A DNA stretch of 17,114 nucleotides. It comes from a bacterium (GTDB taxonomy: Bacteria > Elusimicrobiota > Elusimicrobia > UBA1565 > UBA9628). This document shows, piece after piece, positions 7,514 through 14,262 of this stretch (positions are counted from its first letter, which is position 1; each line of letters opens with the position of its first letter). The stretch is taken from positions 1-17,114 of the forward strand of contig JAJYOT010000039.1 in assembly GCA_021796015.1 (NCBI GenBank). The letters run 5' to 3'. The notes beneath the pieces were generated by a model. The model had not been told where the DNA came from and did no database searches. It saw only the letters and a program-made list of their open reading frames with translations. A program made the translations under genes and the position numbers.

Positions 7514-10500
7514 ACAGACTCCGTAATTTGAGGCAAGTCCCTATTTCGAATAATCCAATTTTTAAGCCGATCAAACTGGAGATAGATGACCGGCGTCATT
7601 AGAAGCGTCATGGGCTGGCTGATCAATAATCCGCCGATAATGGAAATACCCAAGGGCCTTCTCAGTTCCGCTCCCATTCCAAAACCAAACGCCAAAGGAA
7701 CCGCGCCTAAAAGAGCGGCCATGGTTGTCATCATAATGGGACGAAACCTCAAAAGACAAGCTTGATAAATGGCCTCGCGCGGAGATTTGCCCTCTATTCT
7801 TTCCGCTTCCAAGGCAAAATCAATCATCATAATGGCGTTTTTCTTGACAATGCCAATGAGCAAAATAATGCCAATGAGAGAAATAATGTCGAGATCTTGC
7901 CGCGTAAGTATTAAAGCGGCCAAAGCGCCCACGCCTGCCGATGGCAAGGTCGATATAATCGTTAAAGGATGAATGTAACTTTCATAAAGAACTCCCAAAA
8001 CAATATAGACGGCAACCAAGGCCGCGATAATAAGAATCCATTCATTGGCAAGAGAAGATTCAAAAGACTGGGCCGTTCCAACAAAGCCAAGGGATAAACT
8101 TTCTGGAGCTGATAATTTTTTCACCGCTTCGTTAACCTCAGAGACCGCCGCGCCCAAGGAAGTTCGTGGAGCCAGATTAAAAGACAAGGTCACGACTGGG
8201 AACTGCCCCTGATGATTAATGACCAAGGGAACTGAAATTTCTTCCGCGCTCACAATACTTTTGATGGGCGTGGGAACGCCGCCCGTAGAAAAACTTTGAG
8301 AATTTCCCATGGCCATTCCGCCAGGGGTTCCGGCGCTGGCTGAGGTAGGAACATAAATCCGTTCTAAAGAATTAACTCCTTCTTTCCATTGCGGCAAATT
8401 TTCCACAATAACGTGGTATTGGTTGGAATCGGTAAAAATGGTCGAGATTTGGCGTTGCCCGAAAGCGTCATAGAGGATATTGTCAATCGTCTGCGGCAAA
8501 ATTCCAAGCCGAGAGGCATTGTCGCGATCAATATTTAGTCTTAGTCCCAATCCTCCATTTTGCTGATCCGTGGCGACATCCCTAAGACTCGGCAGGGTTT
8601 GAAACACAGAAACAAGTTTTGTGGCCCATTCATTGACCAGGTCCATATTCGGACCTTCAACCGTATATTGATATTGGGTTCGGCTGACCTGATCGGCAAC
8701 AGTGAGTTCTTGAACTGGCTGCAAATAAAGTCGTATTCCCGGAACAACGCTGAGTTCTTTATCTAATCTTCGAATCACTTGGTCTGCGGAAGGCCTTTGG
8801 GAAATCGGCTTAAGATTAATCTGAACACGCCCGCTATTTTGGGTAATATTCGTGCCGTCTATGCCGATAAAAGAGGTCAAACTTTGAACCGCCGGATCTT
8901 GCAAAATCACATGACACAAACTTTGCTGGCGACGGGCCATTTCCGCAAAAGAAATCGTTTGCGGAGCTTCTGAAATTCCTAGTAAAGCCCCGGTATCCTG
9001 ATTAGGCAAGAACCCTTTTGGGACCATCCAAAAAAGGAGCGCAGTTAAAACTAAAGTCGCCCCAAAAGCCCACATCGTTTCTTTTTGGCGCGCTAAGACT
9101 ATATTCAAATAATGTTCATAGATTGAGAGACTCTGGTTATAGAGATTCTCAAACCAATTCAAAAAAGAACGCTCATCTTCTTTTTTATGATGACGCAAAA
9201 TTTTAGAAGCCATCATCGGAGTAGAACTCAATGAAACCAAGGCGGAAATGAGGATGGTCACCGCCAACGTAACGGCAAATTCCTTAAATAACCTCCCAAT
9301 AATATCGCCCATGAAAAGAAGCGGAATCAAAACCGCGATAAGAGAAATCGTCAAAGACACGATGGTAAACGCGATTTCTTTTGAGCCCTTCAAAGCCGCC
9401 GCGACCGGCGAATCCCCCGATTCGATATACCTTTCGATATTTTCAACCATCACAATGGCATCATCAACCACAAAACCGGTGGAGATGGTAAGCGCCATGA
9501 GCGATAAATTATCCAGACTATAGTTCAAGAGATACATCACGCCAAAAGTTCCCACAATGGACAAAGGAACGGCCACGCCTGGAATTGCCGCCGCGGAAGC
9601 GCTTCTCAGAAAAAAATAGATCACTAAAATCACGAGAAAAACAGCCAAAATTAATTCAAATTCCACGTCATCCACGGACGCGCGAATAGTCACCGTTGAA
9701 TCGGAAACGGAGCGAACGTTAATTCCCGCCGGCAAAGACAGTTTCAGCTGTGGAAGAGTTTTTTTGATGCGGTCGACTAAGGAAATGATATTGGCGCTCG
9801 GCTGACGCTGAATATTGAGCAAAATCGCGGGAGTCTGATTAAACCAAGCGGCTTCTTTTGAGTTTTCCGCACCGTCAATTACCGTGGCCACATCTCCCAA
9901 ACGAATCGGCGCGCCATTGCGATAGGCAATGATAATGGGGCGATAATCATCCGCTGAAAAAAGCTGGTCATTATCCTCAATCGTCCAATCTTGTTTGGGA
10001 CCGTCAAAATTTCCTTTGGCCATATCCACATTGGCTTGGCTTAAAGCGGAACGCAAATCTTCAAGACTGAGCCCATAAGAAGCCAGGGCGACGGGATTAG
10101 CCTGAACGCGAACGGCTGGGCGTTCTCCCCCGCTCATGCTGACAAGCCCCACTCCCGGAAGCTGGGAAATTTTCATCGCCAACCTTGTTTCCGCCATTTT
10201 TTCAACTTCAGTGAGCGGCAAGGTCTTTGAGGTCAACGCCAAGGTCAAAACCGGCATATCCGCGGGATTAACCTTGTTATAAATCGGCGGATTAGGGAGA
10301 TCGGCGGGCAAATAAGTCCCCGCGGCATTAATGGCGGCCTGAACATCTTGCTCGGCCACGTCAATATTGATCGAGAGATCGAATTGAAGGGCGATGATGG
10401 AACTTCCGAAAGAGCTATTTGAAGTCATGCGGCTTAACCCAGGAATTTGACCGAATTGCTTTTCCAGGGGGGCTGTCACCGCATCCGCCATTACCTGGGG

Positions 10501-10665
10501 GCTCGCGCCGGGATAAAAGGTTTGAACTTGGATGGTGGGGTAATCCACTTCCGGCAAGGCTGAAATAGAAAGCTGTCTAAAGGCGAGCATTCCAATGAGA
10601 AGAACGGCCCCCATGAGAAGGGAAGTGGCCACCGGACGTTCAATAAAAAGCCGCGAGGGATTCAC
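7510..10665 (-). CDS. mdtB: RND efflux pump subunit, MdtB/MuxB-like
   Basis: 1051 residues, full length. It is a proton-motive-force-driven RND transporter and the heteromeric partner of the MdtC-like protein. MdtB signatures include ALPEVDYPTIQV (36-47), AVTAPLEKQFGQ, DVAEQDVQAAINAA and VNPADMPVLTLAL. The proton-relay residues are present: D401-D402 in GFVVDDAIVMVEN, Lys in GIVKKNAIMMID, and Arg in LLRFRPIMMTTMAALLG. Compared with the paralogue downstream it carries about 19 extra residues near 774-797, rich in Gly, Ser and Met, in the second periplasmic domain. The start is GTG at 10665, only 5 nt after the mdtA stop and without an obvious Shine-Dalgarno sequence, so translation probably depends on ribosomes finishing mdtA. 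The two pump genes share long near-identical protein blocks around TM8-11 and arose by duplication, but the DNA has diverged strongly. Confidence 0.95.
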   Translation of the reverse strand: MNPSRLFIERPVATSLLMGAVLLIGMLAFRQLSISALPEVDYPTIQVQTFYPGASPQVMADAVTAPLEKQFGQIPGLSRMTSNSSFGSSIIALQFDLSINIDVAEQDVQAAINAAGTYLPADLPNPPIYNKVNPADMPVLTLALTSKTLPLTEVEKMAETRLAMKISQLPGVGLVSMSGGERPAVRVQANPVALASYGLSLEDLRSALSQANVDMAKGNFDGPKQDWTIEDNDQLFSADDYRPIIIAYRNGAPIRLGDVATVIDGAENSKEAAWFNQTPAILLNIQRQPSANIISLVDRIKKTLPQLKLSLPAGINVRSVSDSTVTIRASVDDVEFELILAVFLVILVIYFFLRSASAAAIPGVAVPLSIVGTFGVMYLLNYSLDNLSLMALTISTGFVVDDAIVMVENIERYIESGDSPVAAALKGSKEIAFTIVSLTISLIAVLIPLLFMGDIIGRLFKEFAVTLAVTILISALVSLSSTPMMASKILRHHKKEDERSFLNWFENLYNQSLSIYEHYLNIVLARQKETMWAFGATLVLTALLFWMVPKGFLPNQDTGALLGISEAPQTISFAEMARRQQSLCHVILQDPAVQSLTSFIGIDGTNITQNSGRVQINLKPISQRPSADQVIRRLDKELSVVPGIRLYLQPVQELTVADQVSRTQYQYTVEGPNMDLVNEWATKLVSVFQTLPSLRDVATDQQNGGLGLRLNIDRDNASRLGILPQTIDNILYDAFGQRQISTIFTDSNQYHVIVENLPQWKEGVNSLERIYVPTSASAGTPGGMAMGNSQSFSTGGVPTPIKSIVSAEEISVPLVINHQGQFPVVTLSFNLAPRTSLGAAVSEVNEAVKKLSAPESLSLGFVGTAQSFESSLANEWILIIAALVAVYIVLGVLYESYIHPLTIISTLPSAGVGALAALILTRQDLDIISLIGIILLIGIVKKNAIMMIDFALEAERIEGKSPREAIYQACLLRFRPIMMTTMAALLGAVPLAFGFGMGAELRRPLGISIIGGLLISQPMTLLMTPVIYLQFDRLKNWIIRNRDLPQITESV

Positions 10666-10670
10666 GCGGA

Positions 10671-11945
10671 TTAAGGTCTCTGAGCCTTGGAAGAGACGCC
10701 TGATTTATTTTTTTTAGGCATGGAAAAATGAACCTTGCTTCCAGGGCGAATAAAATCCATCCCGTCGGTCACGACCATTTCCCCGGCTTTCAAGCCTTGA
10801 GTTATTGAAACGTTATCGCCATTAGTCACACCCACCGCAACACTTCGGGCTTCGACAGTTTGATCGGGTTTAACAACATAAACAAATGAGCCTTGCGGTC
10901 CGGTCTGAACGGCAACCCTGGGGATTAAAACCTGATTTTTCTTTTGTTCCAGATAGAGACGCGCATTGATAAATTCATTGGGATAAAGCATTCTCTTTTC
11001 ATTGGAAAATTTAGCCTTTAAATTGAGCGTTCCCGTGTTCACCTGAATTTGACTGTCCAGAGCCAGAAGAAAACCCGTCGCCAACTTAGTCTTTCCATCC
11101 CGGCTATAAGCATCAACCCGCAATTTTTCGCCTTTCTTGAGTTGATTGAGCCTTGTCATTAAGCGCTGAATATCTTCCTCTGGAAGAGTAAAAACCACGG
11201 TAATCGGTTGCAAGGTTGTGACTACAAAAATTCCATTGGCCCCGTTGGCCGTAGTCGTGTAAGCCACATTTCCCGGGTCCACAAGCCTTAACCCCACGCG
11301 GCCTTCAATGGGAGAAGTCACATGGGCGTATTCCAAATTTAACCGCGCTGTCTCAAGAGCCGCTTGATCACTTTCCACCATTCCCTCATATTGCCCAACC
11401 GTCGCTTTTTGAGTGTCATATTGCTGGGAAGGAATGGCGTCTTGGGCCAAAAGCTTTTGATAGCGATTTAAGTCTAATTTCGCGTCGGCCAAAAGAGCTT
11501 GATCCCGCGCTAAATTACCTTTGGCCTGATCCAAAGCGGCCTGATAGGGACGCGGGTCAATGAGAGCGAGTAGTTGGCCTGGATGAACCTCTTGCCCCTC
11601 TTTAACATAAACTTCCATAATCTGCCCACTTACGCGCGGTTGAATGGTGACAGTGTAATAAGCAGTCACCGTTCCGAGTTCATCTAAATAAACCGATACA
11701 TCGCCGGTCCAGGCGGTTTCGACCCCGACAATAACCCCGCTCTTTCGCTCAGGTGGTTTTCTGAAATACTTCATGAGAAAAGAAGCTCCCAAGAAAACGA
11801 AAAAAGCTCCTAGGGTTAAAACAACGATTTTTTTTCTGGTTGACCAGCCGGAAAAATTTTTCCGTTGCTGGCTCAAAGCGCCGCCCAAAGATTCTCTCAA
11901 TTTTTTGGTTGGAAGCGTGTATTCTTCTAAATTAAAGGAAGACAT
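10671..11945 (-). CDS. mdtA: RND periplasmic adaptor (membrane fusion protein), MdtA/MuxA-like
   Basis: 424 residues. It bridges the MdtBC-like pump and the outer-membrane channel. A single membrane anchor at about 40-58 follows an unusually long, basic N-terminal tail. Then come the lipoyl-like half motif (PRVSGQIMEVYVKEGQEV, 103-120), GQLLALIDPRPYQAALDQA leading into the alpha-hairpin (about 132-205), the second lipoyl half (VTSPIEGRVGLRLVDPGN, 209-226), the beta-barrel (about 235-325) and the membrane-proximal domain with VLIPRVAVQTGPQGSFVYVV. It is the first gene of the four-gene operon, with mdtB starting 5 nt after its stop. The ATG at 11945 is preceded by AT-only sequence (TTTAATTTTAAT) with no Shine-Dalgarno sequence. 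No dedicated regulator (TetR, MarR or two-component) is encoded in the window. Confidence 0.93.
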   Translation of the reverse strand: MSSFNLEEYTLPTKKLRESLGGALSQQRKNFSGWSTRKKIVVLTLGAFFVFLGASFLMKYFRKPPERKSGVIVGVETAWTGDVSVYLDELGTVTAYYTVTIQPRVSGQIMEVYVKEGQEVHPGQLLALIDPRPYQAALDQAKGNLARDQALLADAKLDLNRYQKLLAQDAIPSQQYDTQKATVGQYEGMVESDQAALETARLNLEYAHVTSPIEGRVGLRLVDPGNVAYTTTANGANGIFVVTTLQPITVVFTLPEEDIQRLMTRLNQLKKGEKLRVDAYSRDGKTKLATGFLLALDSQIQVNTGTLNLKAKFSNEKRMLYPNEFINARLYLEQKKNQVLIPRVAVQTGPQGSFVYVVKPDQTVEARSVAVGVTNGDNVSITQGLKAGEMVVTDGMDFIRPGSKVHFSMPKKNKSGVSSKAQRP

Positions 11946-12023
11946 ATTAAAATTAAATCAATTTTCACAGCATCAATAATTAGACGCTTGAAACAATGGA
12001 TAAGTGTCGGCCTTAGGATTGGA

Positions 12024-12052
12024 ATTTAATGTCCGCGCCGAACTCTTCTCAA
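12024..12052 (-). promoter_or_regulatory. Candidate promoter of the efflux operon
   Basis: On the minus strand, TTGAGA (12052-12047, 5 of 6 to TTGACA) is followed by 17 nt and TTAAAT (12029-12024, 4 of 6 to TATAAT). It begins just past the peroxidase stop codon and would give a leader of about 70 nt. A second -10-like TTTAAT (11957-11952) sits 6 nt before the mdtA ATG and would give a leaderless message instead. The sequence does not decide between them. The rest of 11946-12052 holds no gene. Confidence 0.4.
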
Positions 12053-13099
12053 TTAATTCGGGAAAATTCTTGGAATTTTCACGCGCACGGGTTTTCCGTT
12101 AAGGGCTATTAAAAACGCGACCAAATCTTTCTTTTGTTGAGCGTTCAAACCCAGGGGATGAATTTCCTTGTCCAGATAAGGGTTGGGATTTCCGCCCTTG
12201 TTGTAGAAATCAACCACCGCTTCCAAAGTCTTTTCTGATCCATCGTGCATGTAGGGATGAGTGTAGAGAAGCCCGCGAAGGCCCGGTGTTTTAAAACGCC
12301 CTTGATCGCCTTCTTTTTTGGTGACAACATAGCGGCCAAGATCAGGGTGTTTTGCGTTCATTCCCACGCCCAAATTGTGAAACTGAGAATCCGAGAAATT
12401 AACTCCTGAATGGCAAGCGTCGCAATGCGCCCGTCCAAAAAAGAGATTCATCCCTCTTTGAGCCGCGGGAGACAAAGCCTTTTTATTTCCCGCAACAAAC
12501 TGGTCATAATCAGAATCGCCAGAGAGAATCGTCCGCTCGAAACTCGCAATCGCCTGGACAATTTTTTCCGCCGTCACCTGGGTGGAACCAAAAGCCTTTT
12601 TAAACAGCTTTTGATAGCCCTTAATCTTCCCAATTTTTTCTTCCACTCCTTTTAACGAAAAACCCATCTCGACAGGGTTTTGAATGGGACCCTTGGCCTG
12701 CTCTTCAAGACTTGGCGCGCGCCCGTCCCAAAACTGGAGTTCGTTATAAGTCGCGTTAAAAACCGGCGGCGCGCTCCGCCCTCCTTTTAAGCCGTGAATT
12801 CCGGTTGAAACCGCGCTTTGATCGGTCCAACCCTTGGCCGGGTCGTGGCAGGTCGCGCAGCTAACGGTGTTGTTTTTCGAGAGCCTCTTGTCGAAATAGA
12901 GAAACCTTCCCAGTTCGACTTTTTCCTTGGTGATCGGATTGTCAGCGGGAACCTTGGGTTTCGTGAGTCCCAGCGGGACGGAATAAGGATACACCGGCCC
13001 CGTGCTCGCCTCTTCTCCCCAATCGTCGGCCCGAAGCGTTGAGAAAGCTAAAGTCATGGTTAAAAGCGCAAGAAAAAGCGTCCCAATATATTTTTCCAT
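12053..13099 (-). CDS. ccp: Dihaem cytochrome c peroxidase (CCP/MauG superfamily), periplasmic
   Basis: 348 residues from the ATG at 13099. It reduces hydrogen peroxide to water in the periplasm with electrons from small cytochromes c or similar donors. An N-terminal signal peptide (about 1-24, ending near LRA) exports it for haem attachment. Two haem-binding CxxCH motifs are present: CATCH at 81-85 and CDACH at 226-230. Family blocks follow the bacterial CCP order: ELGRFLYFDKRLS (62-74), RSAPPVFNATYN (108-119), QFWDGRAPSLEEQA, and PYMHDGSEKTLEAVVDFYN (282-300). Met284 in the last block is the likely distal ligand of the high-potential haem, which favours a peroxidase over MauG, where a Tyr is used. 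The frame also allows a TTG start at 13111, but the ATG has GGGGGA 4 nt upstream and gives the cleaner signal peptide. It is the last gene of the perR-dps-ccp operon, starting 22 bp after dps. Cytochrome c maturation genes must lie elsewhere. Confidence 0.93.
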   Translation of the reverse strand: MEKYIGTLFLALLTMTLAFSTLRADDWGEEASTGPVYPYSVPLGLTKPKVPADNPITKEKVELGRFLYFDKRLSKNNTVSCATCHDPAKGWTDQSAVSTGIHGLKGGRSAPPVFNATYNELQFWDGRAPSLEEQAKGPIQNPVEMGFSLKGVEEKIGKIKGYQKLFKKAFGSTQVTAEKIVQAIASFERTILSGDSDYDQFVAGNKKALSPAAQRGMNLFFGRAHCDACHSGVNFSDSQFHNLGVGMNAKHPDLGRYVVTKKEGDQGRFKTPGLRGLLYTHPYMHDGSEKTLEAVVDFYNKGGNPNPYLDKEIHPLGLNAQQKKDLVAFLIALNGKPVRVKIPRIFPN

Positions 13100-13103
13100 A
13101 ACG

Positions 13104-13109
13104 TCCCCC
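13104..13109 (-). promoter_or_regulatory. Ribosome-binding site deciding the peroxidase start
   Basis: GGGGGA lies 4 nt before the ATG at 13099 and overlaps the alternative in-frame TTG at 13111, which itself has only AT-rich sequence upstream. This supports ATG as the start. Confidence 0.5.
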
Positions 13110-13121
13110 AATTTTAAAATT

Positions 13122-13592
13122 TTACGACAAGAAAGAGCGAAGCATCCAGGCCATTTTTTCGTGTTCTTCCATGACCCCAGTTAAAAAATCATTACTCCCC
13201 ATATCGCCTTCCGATTCGCAAACCTTCAGATATTTTCTCAAATCTTGAATCAAGATTTCATGATCGGACAAAAGTTCTTGAAGCATTTCCTGAGATTTTA
13301 AATTTTTCTTCGGCGCGTCTTGAATAGAGGAGGAGGCCAGAAATTCAGACAAACCACCCAAGGCCCGCTCGCCCAAGGCGCGCACCCTTTCTGCCACTTC
13401 ATCAATGATTCCATCTAAGGTTTCATATTGGGCCTCGAAAAACTTATGCAAATCGTTAAACTGTGGGCCCATTACGTTCCAGTGGAAGTTCCGCGTTTTA
13501 GTGTAGAGAACATATTCGCCGGACAAAACCTGGTTTAGAATTTCCGAAACAGCCTTCCGGTTTTTTTCCTCAAGTCCAATATTGATTTTCAT
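13122..13592 (-). CDS. dps: Dps family DNA-protection / ferritin-like protein
   Basis: 156 residues, the usual Dps length. Dps dodecamers oxidise Fe(II) with peroxide and store the iron, which blocks Fenton chemistry; some members also bind DNA. The inter-subunit ferroxidase ligands are all visible with family spacing: H37 (NFHWNVMGPQF), H49 (DLHKFF), D64 and E68 (IIDEVAERVRALG). C-terminal EEHEKMAWMLRSFL is the typical last helix. The N-terminal tail is short, with four Lys/Arg in the first 13 residues, so DNA binding is uncertain. The frame extends upstream to 13646, but the ATG at 13592 has a strong AAGGAG 8 nt before it and gives the standard N-terminus, whereas the longer version would overlap perR. 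It lies 23 bp after perR and 22 bp before ccp, consistent with one peroxide-responsive transcript. Confidence 0.95.
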   Translation of the reverse strand: MKINIGLEEKNRKAVSEILNQVLSGEYVLYTKTRNFHWNVMGPQFNDLHKFFEAQYETLDGIIDEVAERVRALGERALGGLSEFLASSSIQDAPKKNLKSQEMLQELLSDHEILIQDLRKYLKVCESEGDMGSNDFLTGVMEEHEKMAWMLRSFLS

Positions 13593-13600
13593 CGTTTTCT

Positions 13601-13606
13601 CTCCTT
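13601..13606 (-). promoter_or_regulatory. Strong Shine-Dalgarno site of dps
   Basis: AAGGAG, 8 nt before the dps ATG, within the 23-bp gap after the perR stop. It fixes the dps start and shows that classical Shine-Dalgarno initiation is used inside this operon. Confidence 0.7.
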
Positions 13607-13615
13607 CATGTGACT

Positions 13616-14050
13616 TTAATTTTTCTTTGCGGCGCAAGCACTGCAAAGCCCGGAAATCCGAACATCATATTCCTCGGGTACAAAACCATTCGGCAAGCAA
13701 GAAGGCGCGCGAACTTTTGCCCAGTGCTCATCTCTCCAATCTTCCATCTCTCCACAAATTCGGCAAACCAAATGCTGATGGGTTTCCATATTGGCATCTA
13801 AACGCAGAGGTCCGTTTTCAGAAGCTACGCGGCGGATAAGGCCGCTTTCGATTAAATCCTCGGCGATGCGGTAAACCGTGGGAAGAGACAAGGACGGCCA
13901 ATTTTTTTTAAGTCTTTGGTGGATTTCCTCAACCGTGGGATGGCCCAAATCTTCAGCCAAGGCCTTAAAGACCGCCCGACGTTGAGCGGTCAAGCGAATT
14001 TTCCGCTTTCGACAATCCTCATCAAAACGCACCATCCATTCCCCCACCAT
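13616..14050 (-). CDS. perR: Peroxide-sensing Fur-family repressor, PerR-like
   Basis: 144 residues from the ATG at 14050. It is a cytoplasmic DNA-binding repressor with an N-terminal winged helix (LTAQRRAVFKAL ... SLPTVYRIAEDLIESGLI) and a C-terminal metal-binding and dimerisation domain. With this start, the regulatory metal ligands fall at H37, D85, H91, H93 and D104 and the structural zinc cysteines at C96, C99, C136 and C139. These are the same positions as in Bacillus subtilis PerR. Asp104 is the residue that usually marks PerR rather than Fur. In PerR, iron-catalysed oxidation of His37/His91 releases the DNA. The frame also allows ATG at 14083 (155 residues) and 14035 (139 residues). 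I prefer 14050 for its GAGG 9 nt upstream and the matching length, but 14083 could be used if the mRNA is leaderless. It heads the operon with dps and the peroxidase, and a palindromic operator overlaps its promoter. Confidence 0.87.
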   Translation of the reverse strand: MVGEWMVRFDEDCRKRKIRLTAQRRAVFKALAEDLGHPTVEEIHQRLKKNWPSLSLPTVYRIAEDLIESGLIRRVASENGPLRLDANMETHQHLVCRICGEMEDWRDEHWAKVRAPSCLPNGFVPEEYDVRISGLCSACAAKKN

Positions 14051-14081
14051 GCGAGCAGGCCTCATTTTTGAAATAAATCTC

Positions 14082-14102
14082 ATATGATAAATATTAACAT
14101 AT
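14082..14102. promoter_or_regulatory. Candidate PerR/Fur-family operator at the perR promoter
   Basis: A 21-bp imperfect dyad with half sites ATATGATAA and TTAACATAT around a 3-nt AT centre; 8 of 9 half-site pairs are complementary. The size and AT-rich character resemble PerR/Fur boxes. It covers the -10 hexamer and the predicted transcription start of perR, where a bound repressor would block initiation, so autoregulation of perR-dps-ccp is the natural reading. Confidence 0.6.
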
Positions 14103-14119
14103 AAGACTGATTCTGTTAA
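14091..14119 (-). promoter_or_regulatory. Promoter of the perR-dps-ccp operon
   Basis: On the minus strand, TTAACA (14119-14114, 5 of 6 to TTGACA) is followed by 17 nt and TAATAT (14096-14091). Transcription would start around 14083-14085, at or just before the upstream-most in-frame ATG of perR. If translation starts at 14050 instead, the leader is about 33 nt. This is the best-formed promoter in the window. Confidence 0.6.
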
Positions 14120-14149
14120 GGCGCAAGTTCAAGGAACAAGTGCAACAGA
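14112..14149. repeat. 38-bp interrupted inverted repeat upstream of perR
   Basis: Three nested arm pairs: TCTGTT (14112-14117) with AACAGA (14144-14149); GCGC (14121-14124) with GTGC (14140-14143, one G-T pair); GTTC (14127-14130) with GAAC (14134-14137), around an AAG centre. Short A-rich bulges separate the pairs. The outer left arm overlaps the -35 hexamer of the perR promoter. There is no U-run, so it is not a standard terminator; it could be a second regulator site or an RNA structure. Between 14150 and 14262 I see no gene. Confidence 0.45.
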
Positions 14150-14262
14150 TAGGTGGAAGGAAAGAATTTTCCTGCAGGATAAAGGAGGCATAAATACCTA
14201 CACGCAACTAACAACAGAGGGACGGGAGAAAATAGCAATATGAAGAAATCAAGGTCTATGTT

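Noticed and set aside
13100..13111. TTG at 13111 as the peroxidase start
   Set aside because: It would overlap the GGGGGA ribosome site; the ATG at 13099 has this site correctly placed.
13593..13646. N-terminal extension of Dps to 13646
   Set aside because: It overlaps the perR coding end and adds no Dps homology; the ATG at 13592 has a strong AAGGAG.
14159..14179. Small hairpin GGAAA/TTTCC and the adjoining 10-bp palindrome TCCTGCAGGA
   Set aside because: Too short to stand out from chance; no U-run in either direction, so not called as a terminator for the M16 gene.
14181..14188. AAAGGAGG on the plus strand, a strong Shine-Dalgarno look-alike
   Set aside because: No start codon follows at normal spacing and no open frame of note begins there.
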